Source: Rhizobium etli CFN 42 (lineage in GTDB: Bacteria; Pseudomonadota; Alphaproteobacteria; Rhizobiales; Rhizobiaceae). Taken from it: 64,000 nt of DNA. A program made the position numbers and the translations under genes. Under the pieces are notes generated by a model that searched no databases, was not told the DNA's origin, and was given only the letters and a program-made list of their open reading frames with translations. The stretch lies in the NCBI RefSeq assembly GCF_000092045.1, contig NC_007761.1, positions 4,287,501-4,351,500 of the forward strand, read 5' to 3'. Shown piece after piece: positions 8,834-17,466 of the stretch; the first letter of the stretch is position 1, and every line of letters begins with the position of its first letter.

Positions 8834-10117
8834 ATGCTGAATGATCCGCGCTCCCACGGCCTCTGGGAAAAGACCGCCGGCGAACCGCCGGTGACCTCGC
8901 CTCTCCAAGGCGCGGTGTCGGCCGACGTCGCCATCGTCGGCGGCGGCTATACCGGTCTTTCCGCTGCCCTGCATCTTGCCGAAGCCGGGTCGAAGGTGGT
9001 GCTGCTGGAGGCGAAAGAGATCGGCTTCGGAGGCGCGGGGCGCAATGTCGGCCTGATCAATGCCGGCATGTGGGTGATGCCCAACGACCTGCCCGGCGTG
9101 CTCGGCCAGGTTCATGGCGAACGCCTGCTCGAGTTGCTCGGGAATGCGCCGAAGCTCGTCATGGAGCTGATCGACAAACATGGGATCGCCTGCGAACTCG
9201 AGCGTAACGGCACGCTGCACTGCGCCGTCGGCGCGGAGGGATTGAAGGAGATCGAGGAGCGCGCGGCGCAATGGTCCGCGCGTGGCGCGCCCGTGAAACT
9301 GCTTGATGCGGCGGAGACGGCCAGGCGCACCGGCAGCGAGGCCTATGCCTGCTCCCTGCTCGATTTGCGCGCCGGAACACTGCAGCCGCTCGCCTATGCG
9401 CGCGGCCTCGCCCATGCCGCCGTCAAGGCGGGCGTTGCCATCAGCACATCGAGCCCCGTCGTCGCGACCGAGCGCCGCGGCAGCCGCTGGGCCGTGAAGA
9501 CGGAGAGCGGCGAAGTCAGTGCCGACTGGATCATCGTCGCGACCGATGCCTATAGCACCGGCCCCTTCGAGCAGGTGCGCAACGAACAGGTCTATCTACC
9601 CTATTTCAACTTCGCCACCGTACCGCTCGGCCACAATCTGCGTCAGTCGATTCTGCCGGGGCGGGAGGGCGCATGGGACACCAAGGACATTCTGTCCTCC
9701 TTCCGCATGGATCAGGCGGGGCGCCTCGTTTTCGGCAGCGTCGGCGCGCTGCGTAATACTGGGCTTACCGTGCACAAGGGCTGGGCCAAACGTGCGCTGA
9801 AGCGGCTCTTCCCCATGATCGGCGATGTCGAATTCGAATGCGAATGGTACGGCCAGATCGGCATGACGGACAATGCGCTGCCGCGCTTCCACAAATTCGC
9901 CCCAAATGTCGTCGGCTTTTCGGGCTATAATGGCCGCGGCATAGCCCCGGGCACGGTCTTCGGCCGCACATTGGCCGAGCATATTCTCGGTCGGCTTGCC
10001 GAGGCGGATCTGCCGCTGCCGCTGACGTCACCCACCGAACCGAGCTTCCGGGCGCTGAAGGAAATCTGGTACGAAGCTGGCGCCCAGGTCGCCCATTTCG
10101 CCGATGCACGCTTCTGA
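8834..10117 (+). CDS. amaA: FAD-dependent amine oxidoreductase, probable L-pipecolate oxidase (AmaA-like)
   Basis: A 427-residue DAO-family flavoenzyme with the N-terminal FAD-binding GGGYTG dinucleotide fold (about residues 36-41). Lying between hglS and an antiquitin-type aldehyde dehydrogenase, it most likely oxidises L-pipecolate to delta-1-piperideine-6-carboxylate, as AmaA does in Pseudomonas putida. Many paralogues of this family oxidise other cyclic or N-methyl amino acids, so the substrate is inferred from neighbours. It begins about 65 bases after hglS and ends about 25 bases before the next gene. Confidence 0.72.
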   Translation: MLNDPRSHGLWEKTAGEPPVTSPLQGAVSADVAIVGGGYTGLSAALHLAEAGSKVVLLEAKEIGFGGAGRNVGLINAGMWVMPNDLPGVLGQVHGERLLELLGNAPKLVMELIDKHGIACELERNGTLHCAVGAEGLKEIEERAAQWSARGAPVKLLDAAETARRTGSEAYACSLLDLRAGTLQPLAYARGLAHAAVKAGVAISTSSPVVATERRGSRWAVKTESGEVSADWIIVATDAYSTGPFEQVRNEQVYLPYFNFATVPLGHNLRQSILPGREGAWDTKDILSSFRMDQAGRLVFGSVGALRNTGLTVHKGWAKRALKRLFPMIGDVEFECEWYGQIGMTDNALPRFHKFAPNVVGFSGYNGRGIAPGTVFGRTLAEHILGRLAEADLPLPLTSPTEPSFRALKEIWYEAGAQVAHFADARF

Positions 10118-10142
10118 CAATAATAAGATTGGAAACACGACA

Positions 10143-11681
10143 ATGACCATCGCCGTCCTCGATCTCGCCACCGAAACCGCCAAACTGCTCGCCGAGCTCG
10201 GCGTCGATGCCGGCCGTTATCACGGCGGCACGCTTTCCGTTACCTCGCCGGTGACAGGCAAGGAAATCGGCAAACTCAGGGAGCACACCGTCTCCGAGAC
10301 GAAAGCGGCGATCGAAGAGGCGCACAAGGCCTTCCTCGAATGGCGTGACGTCCCGGCACCGAAGCGCGGCGAGCTGGTCCGCCTGCTCGGCGAGGAACTG
10401 CGCGCCGCAAAGACGGCGCTCGGCCGCCTGGTCTCGATCGAAGTCGGCAAGATCACCTCCGAAGGCCTCGGCGAGGTTCAGGAGATGATCGACATCTGCG
10501 ATTTCGCCGTCGGCCTGTCGCGCCAGCTCTATGGCCTGACGATCGCCACCGAGCGCTCCGAACACCGGATGATGGAAAGCTGGCACCCGCTCGGCGCGAT
10601 CGGCATCATTTCCGCGTTCAACTTCCCGGTCGCCGTCTGGTCGTGGAATGCGGCGCTGGCGATGGTCTGCGGCAATTCCACCGTCTGGAAACCGTCGGAA
10701 AAGACGCCGTTGACCGCGCTTGCCGTGCAGGCGCTGTTCGAAAAGGCCCTGAAGCGCTTCGTCGCCGAGGGCGGCAAGGCGCCGGCCAATCTGTCCACCT
10801 TGATCATCGGCGGCCGGGAGGTCGGCGAGGTGCTGGTCGACCACCCGAAGATCCCGCTCGTTTCCGCCACCGGCTCGACGGCCATGGGCCGCGCCGTCGG
10901 CCCGCGCCTGTCGCAGCGTTTTGCCCGCGCCATCCTTGAACTCGGCGGCAACAATGCAGCGATCGTCTGCCCGAGCGCCGATCTCGACCTGACGCTGCGT
11001 GGTGTCGCCTTCTCCGCCATGGGAACGGCGGGCCAGCGCTGCACGACGCTGCGCCGTCTTTTCGTCCATGACAGCGTCTACGACCAGCTCGTACCGCGCC
11101 TGCAGAAGGCCTATGGCTCGGTCACCATCGGCAATCCGCTGGAGGCCGGAACGCTGGTGGGACCGCTGATCGATGGCCAGGCTTTCGAGAAGATGCAGGC
11201 AGCGCTTGGCGAGGCCAAATCGGCCGGCGGCAAGGTGACCGGCGGCGAACGCGTCGACAATGGTTCGGCCGATGCCTTCTACGTTCGCCCCGCGCTCGTT
11301 GAAATGCCCGCTCAGACCGGTCCGGTCGAGCACGAGACCTTCGCGCCCATTCTCTACGTGATGAAATACAGTGATTTCGACGCGGTGTTGGCGCTGCACA
11401 ATGCCGTGCCGCAGGGATTGTCGTCGTCGATCTTCACCAACGACATGCGCGAGGCGGAAACCTTCGTCTCGGCGCGCGGATCGGATTGCGGCATCGCTAA
11501 CGTCAACCTCGGTCCCTCCGGTGCCGAAATCGGCGGCGCCTTCGGCGGCGAAAAAGAGACCGGCGGCGGACGCGAGTCCGGCTCCGATGCCTGGAAGGCC
11601 TATATGCGCCGCGCCACCAACACGATCAATTACGGCAGCACACTGCCGCTTGCGCAGGGCGTCAAGTTCGACGTCGAATAA
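10143..11681 (+). CDS. amaB: L-aminoadipate-semialdehyde dehydrogenase (AmaB, ALDH7 family)
   Basis: A 512-residue aldehyde dehydrogenase of the antiquitin (ALDH7) type, oxidising L-2-aminoadipate 6-semialdehyde to L-2-aminoadipate with NAD(P)+. The general base Glu266 is in ELGGNN and the catalytic Cys300 is in GQRC. The ATG at 10143 is preferred because GGAAA lies seven bases before it; an upstream in-frame ATG at 10104 would overlap amaA and has no ribosome site. It is the last gene of the lysine operon, followed directly by a strong terminator. Confidence 0.88.
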   Translation: MTIAVLDLATETAKLLAELGVDAGRYHGGTLSVTSPVTGKEIGKLREHTVSETKAAIEEAHKAFLEWRDVPAPKRGELVRLLGEELRAAKTALGRLVSIEVGKITSEGLGEVQEMIDICDFAVGLSRQLYGLTIATERSEHRMMESWHPLGAIGIISAFNFPVAVWSWNAALAMVCGNSTVWKPSEKTPLTALAVQALFEKALKRFVAEGGKAPANLSTLIIGGREVGEVLVDHPKIPLVSATGSTAMGRAVGPRLSQRFARAILELGGNNAAIVCPSADLDLTLRGVAFSAMGTAGQRCTTLRRLFVHDSVYDQLVPRLQKAYGSVTIGNPLEAGTLVGPLIDGQAFEKMQAALGEAKSAGGKVTGGERVDNGSADAFYVRPALVEMPAQTGPVEHETFAPILYVMKYSDFDAVLALHNAVPQGLSSSIFTNDMREAETFVSARGSDCGIANVNLGPSGAEIGGAFGGEKETGGGRESGSDAWKAYMRRATNTINYGSTLPLAQGVKFDVE

Positions 11682-11696
11682 GCAAAATTGCTGGAA

Positions 11697-11725
11697 AGGC
11701 GACGCTGGCAGAGCGTCGCCTTTTT
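11697..11725 (+). terminator. Rho-independent terminator of the hglS-amaA-amaB operon
   Basis: AGGCGACGCT, a short loop, then AGCGTCGCCT form a perfect stem followed by five T residues, 15 bases after the amaB stop. Confidence 0.9.
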
Positions 11726-11751
11726 GGCATCGAGATTTATTCCCCCACCAT

Positions 11752-11770
11752 TTGAAATATCAGGTCAAGA
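11752..11770. promoter_or_regulatory. Iron-responsive RirA box (IRO), upstream copy
   Basis: Reads TTGAAATA-N4-GTCAAGA and contains TGA-N9-TCA (TGA 11753-11755, TCA 11765-11767), the known rhizobial IRO-box pattern bound by the Fe-S repressor RirA. It lies about 100 bases before the iron-transport operon. Binding is inferred. Confidence 0.75.
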
Positions 11771-11801
11771 TATTGTGATGCTTTTTTCTCGGCGCAGAAA
11801 C

Positions 11802-11820
11802 TTGAAATAGGTAGTCAAGA
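11802..11820. promoter_or_regulatory. Iron-responsive RirA box (IRO), downstream copy
   Basis: A second TTGAAATA-N4-GTCAAGA, identical to the first at 15 of 19 positions and exactly 50 bases further on, with TGA at 11803-11805 and TCA at 11815-11817. Two identical half-motif pairs on the same helix face strongly suggest cooperative repression when iron is sufficient. Confidence 0.8.
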
Positions 11821-11868
11821 AAAATATACGCCTCTTACCCGCAGGGTGACATTGCCATGGAGGCCATC

Positions 11869-12891
11869 ATGACTATTGCTTTTAACCGTTTTTCCCGCGT
11901 GCTGACGCTCGCCGCGTCGCTTCTCTCCGCCACGGCGCTCGCAGGCAGCGCCAATGCGCAGGATGAAGGTCTCGTCGTCTACAATGCGCAGCACGAAAGC
12001 CTGGGCCGCGAATGGATCGATGCCTTCACCAAAGAGACCGGCATCAAGGTCACCATGCGCCAGGGCGGCGACATGCAGTTCGCCAACCAGATCATTCAGG
12101 AAGGCGACGCATCCCCCGCCGATGTCTTCCTGACCGAGAATTCGCCGGCCATGACGCTGGTCGACGGCGCCGGCCTCTTCGCCCCGGTCGAAAAGGAAAC
12201 GCTGGATCAGGTCCCGGAGCAGTATCGTCCGGCCGACGGCATGTGGACCGGCATTGCCGCCCGCACGACGGTCTTTGCCTATGACAAGACCAAGCTCAGC
12301 GAAGACAAGCTGCCGAAGTCGCTGCTCGATCTCGCCGATCCCGCCTGGAAGGGCCGCTGGGGTGCAGCGCCCGCCGGCGCCGACTTCCAGGCTATCGTCG
12401 CCGCCCTGCTGCAACTGAAGGGCGAAGACGCCACCAAGGCATGGCTGAAAGGTCTGAAGGACAATGCGACGCCCTACAAGGGCAACAGCGTTGCCATGAA
12501 GGCCGTCAATGCTGGTGAAGTCGAAGGCGCGGTCATTTATCACTACTACTGGTTCGGCGATCAGGCGAAGACCGGCGAGAACAGCAAGAATGTCGGCATG
12601 CATTACTTCAAGAACCAGGATCCGGGCGCTTTCGTCAGCGTTTCGGGCGGCGGTGTCCTGAAATCCACGCAGCATATGAAGGAAGCGCAGGCTTTCCTGA
12701 AATTCGTCACCAGCAAGGCAGGCCAGGCCGTGCTTAAGGACGGCACCTCTTATGAATATGCCGTCGGCAAGGACGCTCCTTCCAACGACAAGCTCGTTCC
12801 GCTTGCGGACCTCAATGCGCCGAAGGTCGAAGCTTCGACGCTGGACAGCAAGAAGGTCGTGGAATTGATGACGGCGGCAGGTCTGATTTAG
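11869..12891 (+). CDS. fbpA: Ferric-iron ABC transporter, periplasmic binding protein
   Basis: A 340-residue periplasmic Fe(III)-binding protein of the FbpA/AfuA/SfuA type. It captures ferric iron in the periplasm and delivers it to the permease encoded next. A Sec signal peptide ends near SANA-QDE (about residue 27). The mature protein starts with GLVVYNAQHE, typical of the family. The ATG at 11869 is preferred because GGAGG sits five bases before it; an in-frame ATG at 11857 overlaps that ribosome site. Two IRO boxes upstream predict RirA repression. A hairpin terminator after the gene probably leaves the binding protein more abundant than the membrane parts. Confidence 0.9.
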   Translation: MTIAFNRFSRVLTLAASLLSATALAGSANAQDEGLVVYNAQHESLGREWIDAFTKETGIKVTMRQGGDMQFANQIIQEGDASPADVFLTENSPAMTLVDGAGLFAPVEKETLDQVPEQYRPADGMWTGIAARTTVFAYDKTKLSEDKLPKSLLDLADPAWKGRWGAAPAGADFQAIVAALLQLKGEDATKAWLKGLKDNATPYKGNSVAMKAVNAGEVEGAVIYHYYWFGDQAKTGENSKNVGMHYFKNQDPGAFVSVSGGGVLKSTQHMKEAQAFLKFVTSKAGQAVLKDGTSYEYAVGKDAPSNDKLVPLADLNAPKVEASTLDSKKVVELMTAAGLI

Positions 12892-13005
12892 GCTCTCTGG
12901 TGTCGTAGCGCTTATGCGGGGAATCCTTTGGGCTTTCTGCCGCAGGCTTGCAGCAGCCAAAACTATTGCTTTTGGCTCAAGAAAACCTTAGGGCATGACG
13001 GGATC

Positions 13006-13042
13006 GGGCAACTGTCTTTCCAAGACGGTTGCCCTCCTTTTT
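13006..13042 (+). terminator. Intra-operon terminator/attenuator between fbpA and fbpB
   Basis: GGGCAACTGTC, a seven-base loop, then GACGGTTGCCC form an 11-bp stem with one wobble pair, followed by TCCTTTTT. It lies 115 bases after fbpA and just before the chosen fbpB start. Partial termination here would lower permease and ATPase expression relative to the binding protein. Confidence 0.75.
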
Positions 13043-13048
13043 CAGCGT

Positions 13049-14662
13049 ATGAAGGCATCGGCCTTGCTGCAAGACAACAGATTTTTCGCAGCCGGCAACA
13101 AGGCGCCGGTCGCGCCGAAGGCCGCGCGAATACTATTGCCGCGCCGGCGCATGCCGCACGCGTCCGTGATGCTTCTCGCGACCGTCATCGCGATCTTCAG
13201 TCTCGTGCCGCTCGGCTTCATCAGCTGGATCACTTACGATGTCGGCTGGGAAACGGTGAAAACGCTCGTCTTCCGGCCACGTGTCGGCGAACTCCTCATC
13301 AATACGGTCCTCCTGGAATCGGCCACCATTCCGCTGGCGATCGCGCTGGCCGTGACGCTTGCCTGGCTGACCGAACGAACGGATATTCCGTGCGCCAGGC
13401 TCTGGGCCTGGCTGGCGATCGCGCCCCTCGCGGTGCCGGCCTTCGTGCACAGCTATGCCTGGGTCAGCCTCATTCCTGGCATGCGCGGCCTGCAGAGCGG
13501 CGTCTTCGTTTCTATCATCGCATACTATCCGTTCCTCTATCTGCCGGTCGCCGCAACACTACGCCGTCTCGATCCGGCCATCGAGGATGCCGCCGCCTCC
13601 CTTGGCCTCAATCCCTGGCGCGTTTTCTTCCGCACCGTGCTGCCGCAGTTGAGGTTTGCCATTTGCGGCGGCTCGCTGCTGATTGCACTGCATCTGCTGT
13701 CGGAATACGGCCTGTTCGTCATGATCCGGTTCGATACTTTCGCCACCGCGATCGTCGACCAGTTCCAATCCTCCTACAACAGCCCGGCCTCCAACATGCT
13801 CGGCGGCGTGCTCGTTGCCTGCTGCCTTTTCCTGCTTGGCCTCGAAGTGCTGCTGCGCGGCAACGAACGTTATGCCCGCGTCGGCTCTGGCTCGCCGCGT
13901 CCGGCCGATCGCCGGCGTCTCGGCTGGTTCGTGGTGCCGGCCATCCTGCTGCCTGTCGTCCTGGCGGTGCTGACGCTCGGCCTGCCGTTGATGACACTCG
14001 GCCGCTGGCTCTATCTCGGCGGCAGCGGGATCTGGCGCATCGAGGTCGGCAGTGCCTTCCTGCAGACGATGGCGCTCGCTCTTGCCGGCGGCGTGCTGGC
14101 GACGATTGCCGCAGCCCCCATGGCCTGGCTCTCCGTGCGCGCGCCCGGCCGTTTCCAGCGCGTGCTCGAAGCCTGCCACTATTATGTCGGCTCGCTGCCC
14201 GGCGTCGTCGTGGCGCTGGCGCTGGTGACGATCACCGTCCGTCTCGTGCTGCCGCTCTATCAGACTTTCGCAACGCTGCTCGTCGCCTATGTGATGCTTT
14301 TCCTGCCCCGTGCCATGGTCGGCTTACGCGCCAGCATCGCTCAGGCGCCGGTGGAACTGGAGCGCGCCGCGATGGGCCTCGGCCGCACCCCCGGTCAGGC
14401 AGTGCGGCAGATCACCATGCGGCTTGCCGCACCGGGAGCCGCTGCCAGCATCGCCTTGACCGCACTTGGCATTACCAATGAACTCACGGCGACTCTGATG
14501 CTCTCTCCGAACGGGGTCGATACGCTGGCGACGAAATTCTGGTCGCTGACGAGCGAGATCGATTACGTCTCGGCCGCCCCTTACGCCTTCATGATGGTCG
14601 TGCTGTCGCTGCCGCTCACCCTGACGCTTTATACGCAATCGAAACGGACCGCCGGCCAATGA
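13049..14662 (+). CDS. fbpB: Ferric-iron ABC transporter, two-domain permease
   Basis: A 537-residue inner-membrane permease of the FbpB/SfuB type, with two fused permease halves and about twelve membrane segments. Each half carries an EAA-type loop for the ATPase ([15 protein letters not shown] in the first, [15 protein letters not shown] in the second). An in-frame ATG at 12995 exists, but translation from it would put the terminator hairpin inside the gene, so the ATG at 13049 is chosen; neither has a strong ribosome site. The stop overlaps the ATPase start in ATGA, showing translational coupling. Confidence 0.88.
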   Translation: MKASALLQDNRFFAAGNKAPVAPKAARILLPRRRMPHASVMLLATVIAIFSLVPLGFISWITYDVGWETVKTLVFRPRVGELLINTVLLESATIPLAIALAVTLAWLTERTDIPCARLWAWLAIAPLAVPAFVHSYAWVSLIPGMRGLQSGVFVSIIAYYPFLYLPVAATLRRLDPAIEDAAASLGLNPWRVFFRTVLPQLRFAICGGSLLIALHLLSEYGLFVMIRFDTFATAIVDQFQSSYNSPASNMLGGVLVACCLFLLGLEVLLRGNERYARVGSGSPRPADRRRLGWFVVPAILLPVVLAVLTLGLPLMTLGRWLYLGGSGIWRIEVGSAFLQTMALALAGGVLATIAAAPMAWLSVRAPGRFQRVLEACHYYVGSLPGVVVALALVTITVRLVLPLYQTFATLLVAYVMLFLPRAMVGLRASIAQAPVELERAAMGLGRTPGQAVRQITMRLAAPGAAASIALTALGITNELTATLMLSPNGVDTLATKFWSLTSEIDYVSAAPYAFMMVVLSLPLTLTLYTQSKRTAGQ

Positions 14663-15696
14663 CGCTGCTTACGATCGAAAACATCAGCAAGCGCTACGGG
14701 CCTGTCCAGGCGCTGAAGGATATCTCGCTCGATGTCCAGGCCGGCAGCCGCACCGCCGTCATCGGGCCGTCCGGCTCGGGCAAGACGACGCTGCTGCGCA
14801 TCGTCGCCGGCTTCGAGCAAGCCGACGCCGGCAGGGTGACATTGGATGGCGACGTGCTGGCCGATGGCTCGGCGGCGGTGCCGGCTCACAAACGGGGCAT
14901 CGGCATCGTCTCCCAGGATGGCGCGCTGTTCCCGCACTTGAGCGTGGCTGAGAATATCGGCTTCGGCTTCGAACGGGGTGCTGCCGACCGTGAGCGGCGC
15001 ATCGCCGAACTGCTCGATATGGTCGAGCTCGACCGCGGCATGCTGGTGCGGCGCCCGCATCAGCTTTCCGGCGGTCAGCAGCAGCGCGTGGCGCTCGCCC
15101 GCGCGCTCGGCCGCAAGCCGCGGCTGATGCTGCTCGACGAACCTTTCTCGGCGCTCGACACCGGTTTGCGGGAAAACATGCGCAAGGCTGTCGCGCGCGT
15201 GCTGCAGGCGGCCGGCATTACCGCCGTTCTCGTGACGCACGATCAGGAAGAGGCACTGAGTTTTGCCGATCAGGTCGCGGTTCTGAGGGAAGGGCGGCTG
15301 ATCCAGGCGGGAACGCCGCAAAACCTGTATCTGCATCCCAGGGATCGCGAGACGGCGCTGTTCCTCGGCGATGCCGTGCTGCTTCCGGCCATCATAAGGA
15401 ACGGCCTTGCCGACTGCGCCCTCGGCCATGTCGCCGTCGAAGGCGGCCGTCAGGGCAAGGCGGAAATCATGCTGCGGCCCGAGCAGATCCGCGTCGTTGC
15501 CGATGAAAGCGATCGCGACTACGGCGGACGGGTTGTCGAGGTGGAATTCGGTGGCGCGGTCTGCACCGTCGCCGTTTCGCTCGACGGCGTTGCCTTGCCG
15601 CCGATCCGGATCAAGACCTCGAGCGTCGCCCTTCCCTCGCGAGGCGATCTCGTTCGCCTGGATATATCAGGCAAGGCGCACGTCTTCGAGCGCTGA
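14659..15696 (+). CDS. fbpC: Ferric-iron ABC transporter, ATPase
   Basis: A 345-residue ABC ATPase that powers the ferric-iron permease. It has Walker [10 protein letters not shown] near residue 35, the signature [15 protein letters not shown], Walker [13 protein letters not shown] and a switch His in VTHDQEEAL, followed by a C-terminal TOBE-like domain. It overlaps fbpB by four bases. It is part of the RirA-box operon. Confidence 0.9.
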   Translation: MTLLTIENISKRYGPVQALKDISLDVQAGSRTAVIGPSGSGKTTLLRIVAGFEQADAGRVTLDGDVLADGSAAVPAHKRGIGIVSQDGALFPHLSVAENIGFGFERGAADRERRIAELLDMVELDRGMLVRRPHQLSGGQQQRVALARALGRKPRLMLLDEPFSALDTGLRENMRKAVARVLQAAGITAVLVTHDQEEALSFADQVAVLREGRLIQAGTPQNLYLHPRDRETALFLGDAVLLPAIIRNGLADCALGHVAVEGGRQGKAEIMLRPEQIRVVADESDRDYGGRVVEVEFGGAVCTVAVSLDGVALPPIRIKTSSVALPSRGDLVRLDISGKAHVFER

Positions 15697-15731
15697 ACAA
15701 TAGAGCCTGCGCGTCCTATCGGACATGCGGG

Positions 15732-17063
15732 CTAACCGACCCGGCGCACCAGCTCTTGCGGCTCGGCGCCCTCGAGCCAGCCGCCGGTAAAGCCGGCGCG
15801 CTCAAGTCCGAGGCGGATGACCGGCGATTGCCGCATCAGCTTCCAGATGAAGTCGGAACGCTCGTTTTCGATGGTCATGACGACAAGGCCCTGGTCGATG
15901 CCGACGGTGCGGTCGTCCACCCAGCCCTCCGGACGTTTGGTCTGCACAGTCGGATTGAAGCCGCCGGGGAAGCCGCCTTCCAGCAGCAGGTTCGGATAGG
16001 TGGTCAAAAGCGCCTTGGTGCCGTCGAGAGCCGCCTGCCGGTCATAGGGCAGGCAGGCGAGTGCCGCCCAGGGTGCGATCGTGCCGTCATCGGGTCCGAG
16101 CGGCGCGCCGCGTGCGGCATAACCCAGGACCTTCGGCTGCCGGCCGCCGCGCATGCGCCGGGTGGGCGGCGGGCCGTCGCAGGCCGTAAAGCCCCAGACA
16201 TTCCTGTTGTAACCGACGAAACCGCCGGGATTGCGCTCGGCATAGTCGCGCTGCATGTTGATGACGACCTGGGTATTGCGGAAGTAGTCCCAGTTGCGAT
16301 CCATCATCGGTCTGTCCTGGATGCCGCGGAAATCGATCCAGGCATGCGAGAAGAGATGAATGAAAAGCGGGCCGGCGTAGAGATACGGCTGGTCGCCGAA
16401 CGTCATCCAGGAATAGCTCGATGTGAAGGCGTCGTAACTCGACTGGGGCACGGGATGTGTCGGCGAGGCGAGTGCCAGCGCATAAAGAATGATCGCCTCG
16501 TCGAAACCGTGATAACGCCAGCGCAGGAAACCCGACGAAGGCTTCCAGCCCATGGAAATCGTGTCGCCCTTGTTCAGCGCCCAGCGCCAGTCGACGCGTT
16601 CGTAGATGAAGGTCGCGAGCTCACGGATTTCAGTCTCGGTCTCGTCTTCGCGATTGAAATATTGCGCTGAGGTCATCACGCCGGCGATGAGCAGCGCCGT
16701 ATCGATGGTCGAAAGCTCGCTGTTCCAGGCACGATTGCCGCTATCCATGTGGAGAAAATGGTAGAAGAAACCGCGATGGCCGGTCGCATGGCGCTCGTCG
16801 CCCTGGCGCGCCTCGGCGAAGAAACGCAGCGTATTGACCGTGCGCTCGGCCGCTTCCTTGCGGCTGATCCAGCAACGCTCGACAGCAACCGGATAGGAGG
16901 AAAGGGCAAAACCGACGGCCGCGATGCTTGCCGGCACGCCGCCGATCGAGGTATCGGCCACCAGGCCATTTTCGGGATTGGAATATTTCAGGAAGTACTT
17001 GAATGCCGAATGCTGCAACCTGTCTATGAGGGCTGCATCAATGTCTTCGATCCGCTGCAGCAT
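15732..17063 (-). CDS. Glycoamylase-like protein (PF10091 / GH144-like)
   Basis: A 443-residue protein with the (alpha/alpha)-type pattern of the glycoamylase-like family, related to the C-terminal part of cyclic beta-glucan synthases and to GH144 beta-1,2-glucanases. Recognisable blocks are FKYFLKYSNPENGLV, HATGHRGFFYHFLHMDSG, FDEAIILYALALASPTHP and the WGFTACDGPPP region. No clear signal peptide is seen, so it may be cytoplasmic. Its substrate could be cyclic beta-1,2-glucan, abundant in rhizobia, but that is inference. The upstream gene on the same strand is 400 bases away, so it probably has its own promoter. Confidence 0.7.
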   Translation of the reverse strand: MLQRIEDIDAALIDRLQHSAFKYFLKYSNPENGLVADTSIGGVPASIAAVGFALSSYPVAVERCWISRKEAAERTVNTLRFFAEARQGDERHATGHRGFFYHFLHMDSGNRAWNSELSTIDTALLIAGVMTSAQYFNREDETETEIRELATFIYERVDWRWALNKGDTISMGWKPSSGFLRWRYHGFDEAIILYALALASPTHPVPQSSYDAFTSSYSWMTFGDQPYLYAGPLFIHLFSHAWIDFRGIQDRPMMDRNWDYFRNTQVVINMQRDYAERNPGGFVGYNRNVWGFTACDGPPPTRRMRGGRQPKVLGYAARGAPLGPDDGTIAPWAALACLPYDRQAALDGTKALLTTYPNLLLEGGFPGGFNPTVQTKRPEGWVDDRTVGIDQGLVVMTIENERSDFIWKLMRQSPVIRLGLERAGFTGGWLEGAEPQELVRRVG

Positions 17064-17466
17064 AGGCTCCTACCCAACTGTTGCACCGCCCCATGCATGA
17101 ACATGGTGGTCGTCCCCGGGCAAATCAAACCTTTTTGATTCGCAAGGATAAGAGAACACAAACGGAGGCGATTGGTCGTTAACAATTATCGGTGAAATAG
17201 TATCTAGCATAAGTCATATAAGCGGTGCAGCAAAAGCACGAGGGCGCACCGCACCGGCACAGCGTATCTCAGGCAATTCCTGTGGCCTTGCAGCCGATCA
17301 CGATTCGGCTCGACGTTCTGCAGCACGAAGCGGAGCAGCTCATGCCGACCGCAGAGCCGATCCGGTGCATCGCAGTACCGGCCCCGAAATTACCGGGGAT
17401 TTAGGCCGAGTCGGGCCAAGCCGAACATCTTCCTAGGGAATCATGTCCCTTTCGGGTCGGTGGGAC
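17064..17466. other. Intergenic region without a recognised gene
   Basis: About 400 bases between two minus-strand genes, with no open frame that looks coding. Near 17123-17140 is a small dyad AATCAAA-CCTT-TTTGATT, and near 17383-17400 a short stem CCCCG/CGGGG. The AT-rich stretch around 17170-17225 is the likely promoter region for the glycoamylase-like gene. I recognise no RNA family. Confidence 0.4.
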
